A DNA stretch of 64,000 nt from an uncultured Collinsella sp. (GCA_900542905.1 UQPF01000008.1:49998-113997), one strand, 5' to 3'. Numbered from the stretch's first letter, positions 49,267 through 57,528 are shown. The notes: generated by a model from the sequence alone, not told the origin. A program made the numbers and translations.

Positions 49267-50699
49267 TACTCGTCGTCGTCGCCCTCGTCGTCCGCGTCGC
49301 CCTCCTGGGCACCCTTCGCGTTCGCCGCCAGGGCGGGCGGCAGCGCTGCCATGCGCTCCTCCTGCTCCCGCTGCTTGCGCTCCAAAATCTCGGCGGCCTC
49401 GTCGGGCGTGATGTTCGGCAACTTGCGCAGGATGGTCTCCTCGTCGAGCCACTCGGCCTCCAGGCACACGTTCTCGATCTGCTCCTTGGTGTTGCTGATG
49501 CGCGTGCGGGTGAAGATCGGCGTGTCCTCGATGCCCTGGAGCGCGAGCAGGTCCATGATGCCCTCGCGCATATGGCGCTTGAACTCCGCAGCCTCCTCGT
49601 CAAGCGGCTGGTATGCGGCGTCGATGTGGTCGTTGGTCGCGCCGGCGGCGATGGTGTGCACGTCGAGCGCGCCGAAGTCCTCGTAGATGTCGGCCTTGAT
49701 CTGCGCCAGCGTCTCGCGGCGGCTCGCCACGGGCACCTCCTGCGTGTACGGCGTCACGGACTGCCCCTGCTCGGCGTCGACCTCGGCCACGTGCGTCAGC
49801 TTGAGCTTGGCGCGCCACAGGTCGAGCTCGCGGTCGTCCATGCCCCCGGCGCCGTTGACGATCCAGTAGACCTGCGCGCAGTCGTTTACGTCGTTGCACA
49901 GGCCGCTCTTGATCATGTCGTAGGCGTCGATGCCCCCGCGCATGCCCACGAGCGTGGACTGGTGCGCGTCGCTGCCCCACACGGGCACGATGGGCAGGCG
50001 CGAGTAGTTCTCCTCGTCAACGGCCAGCGCGAGGCCGTCGGCCGGCACCTCCTCGTAGGTCACCTTGTAGGCGCGCTTGGCCTCCGTCGCGGCGAAGTCG
50101 AGCGTTCCGGCGGCCGAGGCGGCCATCTGCGTGTAGCCGTCCTCCTCGTACAGCGTGGCGTTCCACGGGTGGTCCGGGTCGAGGCGCCAGAAGCGCACGC
50201 CGGCCACCATCGCGCCGCTGACCTCGTCCCACACCGGGCAGAACTCGTCGGCGGTGAACACGTCGATGTGGTCCATGTTCCAGAAGGGGAAGCTGATGCC
50301 GTGGATGAGCGCGTAAAGGCCTATCTTCATCACGTCGTCGTCGAAGCGGTCGCCCAGCGCCTTCTTGGTGGTGTCCTCGCCGCCCTTCGAGACGTCCACG
50401 AAGCTCACTCCCTTGCCCAGCGAGTAAGAGCAGCGCTGCCCGTTCAGGCGCTTGAACAGGTTGGACTTGATTCGCATGTCCGACGCCGTGTAGTCGTCGA
50501 CCGGCGTGCCTGCGCTCGAGTACACGATCTTGGTGAACCTGCTGATGGTCACGTTCTGCTGGCGGTAGTAGTCGTTGGCCGCCACGGCGTTGCGGTACAT
50601 CTCGCCGGCCATGTGGCGCCGCACGGCGTCCGCGGCGAACCCCGCCGCCGAGCCGGAGGCCGCCATGTCGGCCGCGGTCACTATCGGCCCGTCTGCCAT
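49266..50699 (-). CDS. Phage portal protein (SPP1 gp6-like)
   Basis: 477 residues. NDYYRQQNVTISRFTKIVYS and RIKSNLFKRLNGQRCSYSLG lead into the wing/stem, followed by FWRLDPDHPWNATLYEEDGY and the acidic C-terminus (EGDADDEGDDDE). This dodecameric ring is the DNA gate of the head. Overlaps the terL stop by 19 nt. Order terL-portal-MuF is standard. Confidence 0.87.
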   Translation of the reverse strand: MADGPIVTAADMAASGSAAGFAADAVRRHMAGEMYRNAVAANDYYRQQNVTISRFTKIVYSSAGTPVDDYTASDMRIKSNLFKRLNGQRCSYSLGKGVSFVDVSKGGEDTTKKALGDRFDDDVMKIGLYALIHGISFPFWNMDHIDVFTADEFCPVWDEVSGAMVAGVRFWRLDPDHPWNATLYEEDGYTQMAASAAGTLDFAATEAKRAYKVTYEEVPADGLALAVDEENYSRLPIVPVWGSDAHQSTLVGMRGGIDAYDMIKSGLCNDVNDCAQVYWIVNGAGGMDDRELDLWRAKLKLTHVAEVDAEQGQSVTPYTQEVPVASRRETLAQIKADIYEDFGALDVHTIAAGATNDHIDAAYQPLDEEAAEFKRHMREGIMDLLALQGIEDTPIFTRTRISNTKEQIENVCLEAEWLDEETILRKLPNITPDEAAEILERKQREQEERMAALPPALAANAKGAQEGDADDEGDDDE

Positions 50700-51904
50700 C
50701 TGCCTCTCCCTCCTCTGTCAAACAGCGGGTTTACCTGCTGTTTCTGCGGTTTGTACATGCGCAGTGTCGCCACGCCGTAACGGAGCGCGTCGCAGCTGTG
50801 GTCCTCCACCTTGACGGGCCTGTCGCCGTCGGCCTTGGCGTCCCAGCAGTAGCCGCCGAGCTCGCCTATCAGCCCCGCGCAGGCATCGGAGATACGCACC
50901 GTGCCGTTGCCCAAACACACCCCCGTCTCCCGTATGCCGTCCGCGACGTCGTTGCGCCCCTTCTTGGTCTTGAACCCGGCCTGCCGCATCGCGGCGATGA
51001 AGCTCGTGGCGCTCGGGTCGATGATGAACTTGGGCGGCTTGCTCAGCCCGCGCACGAAGTCGGCCATGTCGGCCACATAGTCGGCGTCCGTCTTCTGGTG
51101 CCCCGTGTCGCGGCCCGAGTAGCGGTACTCGTCCACCACGTGCCACACGCGGCCGTCAAATGCCCACAGCAGCGCCGCGAAGGCGTTCTGCGTGCCGTAG
51201 TCGCAAGACACCGCGTACTTGGCGGCGCTGCCCGTATACCGGCTCTCCAGCGCGCCCTCCCAGTCGGGGTAGACCAGGCCCTCGGCCAGCGTCCACTTGC
51301 CCAAGATGTAGCGGTCGTAGTACACGCCGCTGCCGTAGTCCTTGATGAGGGCCTCGATGACATCCGGCGCGAGAGCGCCGTCCCAGATCGTGTAGTCCTG
51401 CCTGTAGATGTCGCTGTCGCCGTCGAGGAACCGCTTGAACCAGTGGTTGGGGCTGTCGGGGTTGCAGGTGCCGTCGAAGCGGCTGTGCTCGCAGCGCAGG
51501 CGGCTCTTGAGCATCTGGAACACATCTTCGCTCCACGTGGCGACCTCGTCGCCGTAGACCCACTCGAACGTGGCGCCCTGAATCTTGGATACGCTTGTCT
51601 TCTTGTCCGCGCCCAGGCAGTAGACCTTGCGCCCGAATATCTGGGCCGTGTTGTCCCGCCCGATCTGGCTGACGACGTCTTCGCTGTAGAGCGAGCGCAT
51701 CGGTTCGAGGATGTTGCGCTCGAGCGTCGAGCGGGTGTTCCCGATCATCACCGCCAGCCCCTCGCCCCTCATGGCGAGAAGCCTCTGCGGTATGGTCACG
51801 GCTATGTCGACGTAGCTCTTGCCCGAGCCCGTCGCCCCGCACTTCACGTTGTATCGATGCGTGCAGTTGGCGAGGTACTCGCCCTGCATCCTCGTGAGCG
51901 GCAT
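50681..51904 (-). CDS. Terminase large subunit
   Basis: 407-residue packaging motor. Walker A is VKCGATGSGKSYVDIA, Walker B FEWVYGDEVATW, and the nuclease domain has AVSCDYGTQNAFAALLWAF, IIDPSATSFIAAMRQ and VEDHSCDALRYGVA with the acidic residues expected. ATPase plus RNase-H-like nuclease, PBSX/SPP1 type. Downstream of terS by 3 nt. Confidence 0.92.
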   Translation of the reverse strand: MPLTRMQGEYLANCTHRYNVKCGATGSGKSYVDIAVTIPQRLLAMRGEGLAVMIGNTRSTLERNILEPMRSLYSEDVVSQIGRDNTAQIFGRKVYCLGADKKTSVSKIQGATFEWVYGDEVATWSEDVFQMLKSRLRCEHSRFDGTCNPDSPNHWFKRFLDGDSDIYRQDYTIWDGALAPDVIEALIKDYGSGVYYDRYILGKWTLAEGLVYPDWEGALESRYTGSAAKYAVSCDYGTQNAFAALLWAFDGRVWHVVDEYRYSGRDTGHQKTDADYVADMADFVRGLSKPPKFIIDPSATSFIAAMRQAGFKTKKGRNDVADGIRETGVCLGNGTVRISDACAGLIGELGGYCWDAKADGDRPVKVEDHSCDALRYGVATLRMYKPQKQQVNPLFDRGGRGRWQTGR

Positions 51905-51907
51905 CGG

Positions 51908-52303
51908 CTACTCGTCCCCGCCGATTGAGGACGGCACGGACAGAACCAGCTCCTTGGCGGCCTTGAGCACCGCCGTGTCGGTGGTGTCCATGACGCGCTG
52001 CGCCTTGGCGTACTCCTGCGGGTACTTGCGCTCGAGCAGCCACGCCGCCGCCTGCCAGCTGTCGTCGCTCGCATCCATGATGCGGCCCACGAGCGTCGCC
52101 TTGCGCTCGACCTCGGCCTTTTTTAGAACGTGACACAGTTGACGCTGATTGTCTGTTCTGGGGTGGTTGATCCAGCGGCTATAGGTCTCACGTGCGACCC
52201 CGAGATATGCGGCGATGTCCCTGTCGGTCATTCCGGCACGGCACAGGCGGACGGCATCCTCGATGCCCTCCTTGGTCAGTTTTTCACGCCCTTTTCCCGC
52301 CAC
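51908..52303 (-). CDS. Terminase small subunit
   Basis: 131 residues. An N-terminal helix-turn-helix (EDAVRLCRAGMTDRDIAAYL, then VARETYSRWI) followed by a helical oligomerisation part (WLLERKYPQEYAKAQRVMD). DNA recognition component for packaging. Immediately upstream of terL. The 52304-52450 gap shows no gene. Confidence 0.85.
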   Translation of the reverse strand: MAGKGREKLTKEGIEDAVRLCRAGMTDRDIAAYLGVARETYSRWINHPRTDNQRQLCHVLKKAEVERKATLVGRIMDASDDSWQAAAWLLERKYPQEYAKAQRVMDTTDTAVLKAAKELVLSVPSSIGGDE

Positions 52304-52450
52304 AAAATCACGTTTCCGCTGCTAGATAGCCCTATGGAAACGCGAACGTTCCCACCTTTTTACGCACGTGGACAAGCGCGTGCGTTTGCCCACGAGCGTA
52401 AAAAGGGGGTAACGGGCAAAGAAAAGGCCCCGATCCCCGGGACCTTTCGG

Positions 52451-52867
52451 CTACTCGGCCTTCTTCCTGTGCGCGGCCTGTCGTATGCGGTTGCTCTCCG
52501 CCTCTTCCTCGAGCCGTCTTTTCCGCTCCGCCAGATAGCACCCCTTGCACAGCCTCCACTTCTTCGCCTGCGCCGACGTGTCGAACACGGGCCGCGCGTC
52601 GCACACGATGCACAGCCCATCCGTTCCGGTCGAAAAGCGCCCGCACCGCTGCCGCGCGTGCCTCACGGCGCTCGGCGTCACCCTCAGCTCCGCGGCGATC
52701 TCCGCCGCCGTCCGCTCCGGGTGCGCCTGCATCCGCCCTATCATCTCGTCGGTCCACAGGACGTAAGAGGAGCGCCCCTTCCGGAGCGCCCGCTCGTCCC
52801 TCAACGGATGTGTTGACTTTGTAGATGGGCCTTTTGGCCCATCTCCTACAGGTGGCCTACACGCCAT
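52451..52867 (-). CDS. HTH and zinc-ribbon phage protein
   Basis: About 138 residues. A helix-turn-helix (WTDEMIGRMQAHPERTAAEI; AELRVTPSAVRHARQRCGRF) is joined to LCIVCDARP and RLCKGCYLAERKRR, a CxxC/CxxC zinc ribbon, with a basic helical tail. Position just before terS suits a late-gene regulator or an HNH-less nuclease remnant. The start at 52867 (MACRPPVGDG) has AGGGGG 7 nt upstream. A hairpin AGATGGGCC/GGCCCATCT (52823-52844) lies in its 5' end. Confidence 0.6.
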   Translation of the reverse strand: MACRPPVGDGPKGPSTKSTHPLRDERALRKGRSSYVLWTDEMIGRMQAHPERTAAEIAAELRVTPSAVRHARQRCGRFSTGTDGLCIVCDARPVFDTSAQAKKWRLCKGCYLAERKRRLEEEAESNRIRQAAHRKKAE

Positions 52868-52926
52868 TCGCATACCCCCTCGCGCTCGGTTTGCTTCGGC
52901 TACCATACCAAGAGCCGGGGACCACA

Positions 52927-53331
52927 TCACGCACGGCGCTCGATTCTGGCCCCGCACTTCGGGCAATGGACGGCTTCGTACGCCAGCATGTCGCCGAAGC
53001 CGATATACTCCCAGAGCTGTCCGTCCCATCCGCAGTCGGAACAATGGAAGTAGCCGTCGACCATCCGCTTGCCCGGGATGAACGGATCTTGCTTGTGCTC
53101 AACAAGGTCGTGGCAGGTCGGGCGGTCGATTAAGTCTGCCAATCTCTGCCACACATCGGTCCCGCAGCTGTCCAAACCGCAAAGCGCATCGTAGTGGCCG
53201 AAAAGCATCGTGCTCACCTTCATGCACTGGCTGCAGTCGAGCTCCGTTTTCCGGTGCTCGGCAAAGTACAAGCACTTGCCTGAGCGCAAAAACTCGACGG
53301 CCTCGCGGCGCTCTTCATCGCTAATCCTCAT
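52927..53331 (-). CDS. Zinc-finger phage protein of unknown function
   Basis: 134 residues. Three Cys pairs: CSQC (ELDCSQCMKVST), HCSDCGWDG and HCPKCGARIERR, the last two a rubredoxin-like knuckle. N-terminus helical (DEERREAVEFLRSGK). The ATG at 53331 is within the end of the upstream gene. No family recognised. Confidence 0.55.
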   Translation of the reverse strand: MRISDEERREAVEFLRSGKCLYFAEHRKTELDCSQCMKVSTMLFGHYDALCGLDSCGTDVWQRLADLIDRPTCHDLVEHKQDPFIPGKRMVDGYFHCSDCGWDGQLWEYIGFGDMLAYEAVHCPKCGARIERRA

Positions 53332-53650
53332 AAAGCACCTCAAGCCCGTACGCGACGGCGGCATCATGCTCGATGCGGCATCCACGCGCGTTCTCCCAGC
53401 CTTTGCAGAAGTAGGCCGCATGGCACAGGCTCATGTTCTCAAGAGATTTCGCGAGATAGCAGAGCGGAATCTGCACCACGCCGCGCTCTTCCATGGCCTC
53501 ATCGCTGTACCACTCGTCGGTGAACAGGGTGTTTACGAACTCGTAGCCCATCTCGCGTAGCTTGGCGTGCGCCCTATCCCTCGCCTTCGCGATCTCCTCG
53601 TCGGTCTTACCAGCCATAGGCTGTGAAATCATCGCTCGCTTATTCAACAT
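53321..53650 (-). CDS. DUF4406-like (nucleoside deoxyribosyltransferase-like) protein
   Basis: 109 residues. MISQPMAGKTDEEIAKARDR opens the fold and LSLCHAAYFCKGWENARGCRI with EHDAAVAYGLEVLYED closes it, the pattern of DUF4406, a Rossmann-like family related to nucleoside 2-deoxyribosyltransferases. A role in nucleotide scavenging during infection is plausible. The ATG at 53650 has AAAGGG 6 nt upstream. Confidence 0.72.
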   Translation of the reverse strand: MLNKRAMISQPMAGKTDEEIAKARDRAHAKLREMGYEFVNTLFTDEWYSDEAMEERGVVQIPLCYLAKSLENMSLCHAAYFCKGWENARGCRIEHDAAVAYGLEVLYED

Positions 53651-53825
53651 AGCTCGCCCTTTCATTCCATAGATCTGCAGCGAACTCCTCGGCGTACTCT
53701 AGGTCCGTCCGTGCGCCGCATCCCAAGCAGCTCACGTAGAAGGTGCGCAGACCTTGATACTTACCCTGCTGCATCTCAGCAACGCCACCACAGAACGGAC
53801 AGGGCTTCAGCTCGATTTCGTACAT
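53640..53825 (-). CDS. Lar-like zinc-ribbon protein
   Basis: 61 residues, MYEIELKPCPFCGGVAEM then VSCLGCGARTDLEYAEEFAA and LWNERA, exactly the short Lar (restriction alleviation) layout of CPFCG and CxxCG followed by a WNxR ending. Lar proteins of Rac prophage modulate type I restriction; these short versions are common in phages. GGAGG precedes the ATG. Confidence 0.7.
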   Translation of the reverse strand: MYEIELKPCPFCGGVAEMQQGKYQGLRTFYVSCLGCGARTDLEYAEEFAADLWNERASYVE

Positions 53826-54091
53826 CAGTCCTCCTTGGATATGGCAAGCGCCACGTACTTCTGCGCAAGGCCCTCGAAATCGTCGAGGATGTAGTCGATT
53901 CGGTAGGTCGCCCCGTTGAGCTGGTGCCTGGCGGCGACGGGGATTTGGCATCCTTTGTCGTTGACGACGATAAACACGATTTCGTCCCCAACCTTGAAGC
54001 CGCGGTCGTTCTTTCTCACCTCGAACGACTTCTCGCCGCTCAGGACGGCATCGGCATACTTCATCTGAATCTTGAGCGTGTGCGTTGTCAT
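53825..54091 (-). CDS. DUF3850 / ASCH-like protein
   Basis: 88 residues, THTLKIQMKYADAVLSGEKS then FEVRKNDRGFKVGDEIVF, the DUF3850 signature, an RNA-binding PUA/ASCH-like fold. The final codons overlap the Lar-like start. Frequent in phage accessory regions. Confidence 0.72.
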   Translation of the reverse strand: MTTHTLKIQMKYADAVLSGEKSFEVRKNDRGFKVGDEIVFIVVNDKGCQIPVAARHQLNGATYRIDYILDDFEGLAQKYVALAISKED

Positions 54092-54411
54092 TCGTCCTCC
54101 TTGCGCTGGAACCCGAGCTGCTCGGTTATGTCGTTCTCGTTGAACGTCCACGAGTACATGTCGAACACTTCATCTGAATCGTCGATGACGACCTTCGATA
54201 CGTTCACCTCACGCAGCCGGCCATCCTCTCGCATGACCACGGCAACCGGCTGACGGGTTTTACCCGTATCCCTGCTGCTCGAGGATATGCAGCAGTCGAG
54301 GTCGGTGGTCGTCTTGTCGAAAACGCCGACGAGCAGCGCCTTCTCGTAGCCGGTCTTCGAGTCCGTCTTGAACGTCTGGACGAAGCACGGCACCAAATCG
54401 CTAGTCAGCAT
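54088..54411 (-). CDS. Hypothetical phage protein
   Basis: 107 residues, MLTSDLVPCFVQTFKTDSKT to the end QLGFQRKEDE. Two adjacent Cys (DLDCCISSSS), no clear domain. Overlaps both neighbours by a few bases, in keeping with the tightly packed operon. Function unknown. Confidence 0.55.
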   Translation of the reverse strand: MLTSDLVPCFVQTFKTDSKTGYEKALLVGVFDKTTTDLDCCISSSSRDTGKTRQPVAVVMREDGRLREVNVSKVVIDDSDEVFDMYSWTFNENDITEQLGFQRKEDE

Positions 54412-54616
54412 CAACCTTCACCTCCTTCAGTTTGCGTCCACAGAACGGGCAGTAATTGATCGGAGCGCTCCATGCGTACGTGCTCGATGCGACCGAATAG
54501 TCGACAGCGATGACGTGCTTGCCGTCGCGCGTCTTCTCAATCCACATGTCGATCTCCTCTTCGGCATCGCCGAAGTTGAGGTGCTGCTTTTCGCAGTAGG
54601 GGCAATCGTTAGGCAT
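54401..54616 (-). CDS. Small zinc-ribbon phage protein
   Basis: 71 residues, MPNDCPYCEKQHLNFGDAEE at the start and NYCPFCGRKLKE near the end, a CxxC...CPFCG ribbon. The ATG at 54616 has GGGG 8 nt upstream. Overlaps neighbours on both sides. Function unknown. Confidence 0.6.
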   Translation of the reverse strand: MPNDCPYCEKQHLNFGDAEEEIDMWIEKTRDGKHVIAVDYSVASSTYAWSAPINYCPFCGRKLKEVKVDAD

Positions 54617-55022
54617 CGTCCTCACCCCTCAGCTTGCGGATGCGGTAGGCAATGTCGCGCATGGCAATTCGAACGCAGCCGTCCTCGCCGCCGGGGCACG
54701 ATGCGCAGCCATCTTCGTCTTTGTCTCTGTGAAAGTAGGCACAAGCCTCTTGATATCGCGCGTCACCTGCCTCGCTCAAGTCATCAAGCAGCCTCTCCCA
54801 AGTGTCGGGCTGTGTGAGGTGCATGTTCTTCGGCTTGAAGCTGTTGTAGTACAGGTTGCCTTCGTACGCGGCTTTAATCGTCCATTCGGTTTTCTGGCTC
54901 TCTACCAACGTTCTGGAGAGAAACTCCTTCACGCTTACCTTTGTTCCGCAGCTGTCGTACAGGACCTCGGTGTCCAGCGGAATCTCTCGCCCCTCGGCAT
55001 CCTTTGGCAACTCGACGCCCAT
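54609..55022 (-). CDS. Hypothetical phage protein
   Basis: 137 residues, MGVELPKDAEGREIPLDTEV, a pattern common to phage proteins in which the N-terminal ELPKDAEGR(E/V)IPLDT is followed by Trp and Cys-rich ends (CASCPGGEDGCVRIAMRDIA). The Cys cluster may bind metal. Overlaps the next ORF. Function unknown. Confidence 0.6.
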   Translation of the reverse strand: MGVELPKDAEGREIPLDTEVLYDSCGTKVSVKEFLSRTLVESQKTEWTIKAAYEGNLYYNSFKPKNMHLTQPDTWERLLDDLSEAGDARYQEACAYFHRDKDEDGCASCPGGEDGCVRIAMRDIAYRIRKLRGEDDA

Positions 55023-55324
55023 CACTCAAACTCCTCGTAGTCGCGGCACTCGCCGCACTCGTCCTCGCAGTACAGCAGGTTCCCCATGAGCCACGCCACG
55101 GCCCACTTCGCCAGGCGCCAGAACCCTTCCTTGCGGTCAGGCGCCTCCGCGTCGTAGGCGCGCTCGAACTCGAGGTGGCAGTAGCCGTAGTCGACGTGGA
55201 TGTCGCTGCCGCAGAAGTGCCTGCAGTTCCCGCACATCCTAGGCTCGCAGGCCCCACCGAAGTGGCGCTCGATATCGGCGTCGGTCACCCCCATCGGGTA
55301 GCCGCCGACCCTCGAGTCACTCAT
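55022..55324 (-). CDS. Cysteine-rich phage protein
   Basis: 100 residues, GVTDADIERHFGGACEPRMC then GNCRHFCGSDIHVDYGYCHL, and a last ECGECRDYEEFE. A multi-cysteine metal site is likely. Overlaps the 55317-55625 gene by 8 nt. Function unknown. Confidence 0.58.
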   Translation of the reverse strand: MSDSRVGGYPMGVTDADIERHFGGACEPRMCGNCRHFCGSDIHVDYGYCHLEFERAYDAEAPDRKEGFWRLAKWAVAWLMGNLLYCEDECGECRDYEEFE

Positions 55325-55625
55325 CGCAGTCCACCCCCCCTACGCTCTCGTCGAGCAGGTCGATGGCGTCCCCGACGGTCGCCTCGATGCTCGTCAGCTG
55401 GCGGCGCAGGTTCTGCACGAGGTTCGCGTCGGCGACCTCCGCCCTTCCCGCCTCGTAGGCGCGCTCGATCATGTCGGTCACCGCGACCTGCATCGCCGTG
55501 TCGTTGTAGCCGCGCCTTACGCGGTACTTCCCCAGATAGGCGTGCGCCCTGTCCTGCGGCCTGCACTCGCGGTCGAAATGGAATACCTCGACCGCGTCGG
55601 CCTTGATCTGTTCCAAAGTCTCCAT
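55317..55625 (-). CDS. Hypothetical helical phage protein
   Basis: 102 residues, METLEQIKADAVEVFHFDRE, mostly helical with leucine/alanine heptads toward the end (NLVQNLRRQLTSIEATVGDA). No family known. Start overlaps the upstream stop by one base. Confidence 0.55.
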   Translation of the reverse strand: METLEQIKADAVEVFHFDRECRPQDRAHAYLGKYRVRRGYNDTAMQVAVTDMIERAYEAGRAEVADANLVQNLRRQLTSIEATVGDAIDLLDESVGGVDCDE

Positions 55626-55858
55626 CAGATTCGTCTCCCCTCAGCCAGCGCGGCGCGCATGGCGTTGACCTCGCGTCCCGCCTCGCTCCTCGTCCCGAGG
55701 TACACGTCCACGGGCCGCCTGCTCTCGTTCCTGTGGGCCACGTTCTCGCACCAGCCGCAGCAGTACCGCTGGCGGGCGCCCCTCGCGCGGAACCGCCTGC
55801 CGCACTGGCGGCACACGAGCACGTTGCCCCCTCGCATGTCCCGCGACTCGTCACTCAT
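55625..55858 (-). CDS. Small zinc-finger phage protein
   Basis: 77 residues with VCRQCGRRF and RQRYCCGWCENVAH, the pattern of C4 zinc fingers in HNH-like or regulatory proteins, and a basic Arg-rich body. Function unknown. Overlaps the neighbour by 8 nt. Confidence 0.58.
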   Translation of the reverse strand: MSDESRDMRGGNVLVCRQCGRRFRARGARQRYCCGWCENVAHRNESRRPVDVYLGTRSEAGREVNAMRAALAEGRRI

Positions 55859-56039
55859 GGCGCGCCTCCCAGTAGTTGCACCTCGCGAGCCCCTGCGTGG
55901 TGTGCACGAAGTCGGGGCAGCGCATGCACGTGTACCGACGGCGCCCCTCGCCCGACGCCGTCATGACCGCCTCGCTCACGGCGCAGAACCCGCACGTCTC
56001 GCAGCGGGCGCTGCGCGGCCCGTCGTCGTAGATGCTCAC
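55851..56039 (-). CDS. Zinc-binding phage protein, frame-disrupted by a 31-bp duplication
   Basis: 62 residues from a GTG, SIYDDGPRSARCETCGFCAV, then YTCMRCPDFVHTTQGLARCN. The natural start appears to be the ATG at 56091 (MGRTKGSVSIYDDG, with GAGGAG 7 nt upstream), but a 31-bp tandem duplication (56018-56079) shifts the frame after that ATG. The ORF can only be read from the second GTG, where AAGGGG lies too close. The protein may be poorly made or lost. Confidence 0.45.
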   Translation of the reverse strand: MSIYDDGPRSARCETCGFCAVSEAVMTASGEGRRRYTCMRCPDFVHTTQGLARCNYWEARHE

Positions 56040-56079
56040 AGACCCCTTGCCCGTCGTCGTAGATGCTCACAGACCCCTT
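56018..56079. repeat. 31-bp perfect tandem duplication
   Basis: 56018-56048 and 56049-56079 are identical (starting GCCCGTCGTCGTAGATGCTC). The length is not a multiple of three, so it breaks the reading frame of the small zinc protein. Confidence 0.95.
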
Positions 56080-56117
56080 CGTTCTGCCCATGTTCTCGCT
56101 CCTCTCGGCGTCCAAGC

Positions 56118-56942
56118 TCATGACGACCTCCTCTCGCATGCGGCCCTCGCATCCAGCAGACGCCGCGCGTCCTGGTACGCCTTGAGCGCAACCGGGTCGG
56201 CGGTCGTCCCCCTCGGGGCCTTCACCTTCGCCGGGTCGATACCCGGGTGCTCCTCGCGCCACCTGCGCTCGAGCTCCGCCCTCGTCTGCTCGGGCGTCTT
56301 CGTCGGCTTGAACGTGGCGGCCTGAATCTCGGCATCGGTCGGCTTGCCGCGGGCATGGGCCTCGGCGTCGAGGCGCTTCTGGTTGCCGTTCCACAGCATC
56401 GCCGCGGCATTGAGCGAGGTCACGGGCATCCCGTTCGAGCGGATCCAGCCCTGCGACTCGTAGTGCGCCCAGAACTTGTCGGGGTCGCCCTTGAGGCGGT
56501 TGGCGGCGAAATACGCGCGGCACTCCTCGAGCGTCGGAGGCTCGAAGCCCTCGGTGGTGGCGCCGCGCGCACCATCAACACAAGCTAGGCTAGGTAAAGC
56601 TAAGCTAGGATAGGTTAGGTTAGGGTTTTCGCTTTCGGAAACCTCGGTTTCGGGTTTTTGCTCAGGCTCGGGTTCGGGCTCCGGCTCGGTCTTGGCCTTG
56701 CGCGGCCTGCCGCCCTTCTTGGCCTGCTCGCGCTTGTTCTTGGAGTTGTCGATGGCGTTCTTGAGTCCCTTGAAGGCCCTTTTGACGCTCTTGGGCAGCT
56801 CGATCTCGACCCCGTGGAGGCCGTACATGAGCACCGCGTCCGCGAGCATCATGCGCTCCCTCATGTCCTCGGGGTCGTTCGGATCGTAATCGTCGTAGAG
56901 CTCGGCTATCGAGCTGGCGAAAACCGTGAAGTCGTTGGCCAT
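56118..56942 (-). CDS. Phage replication initiation/organiser protein (DUF6291-like)
   Basis: 274 residues. N-terminal domain (1-68; FASSIAELYDDYDPNDPEDM, GVEIELPKSVKRAFKGLKNA) of the DUF6291 type; a Lys/Glu/Pro linker (EPEPEPEPEQKPETE); a C-terminal domain EECRAYFAANRLKGDPDKFW and HYESQGWIRSNGMPVTSLNA as in phage replisome organisers. An iteron-like repeat lies in the linker DNA. GGGGGTGG precedes the ATG at 56942. Probably recruits host replication proteins. Confidence 0.75.
   Translation of the reverse strand: MANDFTVFASSIAELYDDYDPNDPEDMRERMMLADAVLMYGLHGVEIELPKSVKRAFKGLKNAIDNSKNKREQAKKGGRPRKAKTEPEPEPEPEQKPETEVSESENPNLTYPSLALPSLACVDGARGATTEGFEPPTLEECRAYFAANRLKGDPDKFWAHYESQGWIRSNGMPVTSLNAAAMLWNGNQKRLDAEAHARGKPTDAEIQAATFKPTKTPEQTRAELERRWREEHPGIDPAKVKAPRGTTADPVALKAYQDARRLLDARAACERRSS
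56581..56625. repeat. TAGG-repeat iteron cluster inside the replication gene
   Basis: Plus strand holds six TAGG cores at 56586, 56591, 56606, 56611, 56616 and 56621, spaced in multiples of 5 bp, within the coding linker. Low complexity and unlike the surrounding high-GC DNA. Candidate replication origin, since phage origins often sit inside the initiator gene. Confidence 0.6.
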
Positions 56943-57052
56943 CAGAACCACCCCCAGAGAAGCGAAGAGAAGAACAGGAAACCCGCGGAGAAGGAGGCGG
57001 CGAACAGGGCCGCCTCCCAGTGGTCGCGGATGATGTCGGGTACGTGCCTCAT
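56942..57052 (-). CDS. Tiny membrane peptide
   Basis: 36 residues, MRHVPDIIRDHWEAALFAAS then FSAGFLFFSSLLWGWF: a single hydrophobic helix after a short basic/acidic N-terminus. It overlaps the SSB stop and the replication-gene ATG (TGATG both ends), so translation is coupled. Function unknown; below usual length cut-offs. Confidence 0.55.
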   Translation of the reverse strand: MRHVPDIIRDHWEAALFAASFSAGFLFFSSLLWGWF

Positions 57053-57528
57053 CAGAACGGCACGTCCTCGTCGTAGAACTCGGACTGCGGGGCCGCGGCG
57101 TAGGCCTGCTGGGCGCTCCACTGCGGCGCGGGCTGCGCCTGTGGCTGCACGGGCACCGTGTCCGCGAGGCTCTGCTGCGGCTGGGCCTGCGTCTGCCCCT
57201 CACGGCGCACCATGACCTCGATCTCGTCGACGATAACCTCGAGCTTGCTGCGCTTCTGGCCGTCGCGCTCCCAGGAGCTGTAGCGCAGCTTGCCCTCGAT
57301 CGCGACCTTCATCCCCTTGGCGAGGAATCGCCCCACGGCCTCGGCGCGGTTGCCGAACATCGTGCAGTCGACGAAATTGGGGTAGTCCTCCCACTCGCCC
57401 GTCTGCGCGTTGCGGCGGCGGTCGTTTACCGCCACGCCGAAGGACAGGACCTGCGTGCCGCCGGCGGTGGCGCGAAGCTCGGGGTCGCGGGTGAGGTTGC
57501 CGCTGATGTTCACTCGGTTGATGCTCAC
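57052..57528 (-). CDS. ssb: Single-stranded DNA-binding protein
   Basis: 158 residues, OB-fold MSINRVNISGNLTRDPELRA, PNFVDCTMFGNRAEAVGRFL and a Gln/Pro-rich disordered tail ending in the acidic tip YDEDVPF, the docking site for partner proteins. A phage paralogue working with the adjacent Bet and RusA proteins. Overlaps the mIHF-like gene by 4 nt. Confidence 0.95.
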   Translation of the reverse strand: MSINRVNISGNLTRDPELRATAGGTQVLSFGVAVNDRRRNAQTGEWEDYPNFVDCTMFGNRAEAVGRFLAKGMKVAIEGKLRYSSWERDGQKRSKLEVIVDEIEVMVRREGQTQAQPQQSLADTVPVQPQAQPAPQWSAQQAYAAAPQSEFYDEDVPF

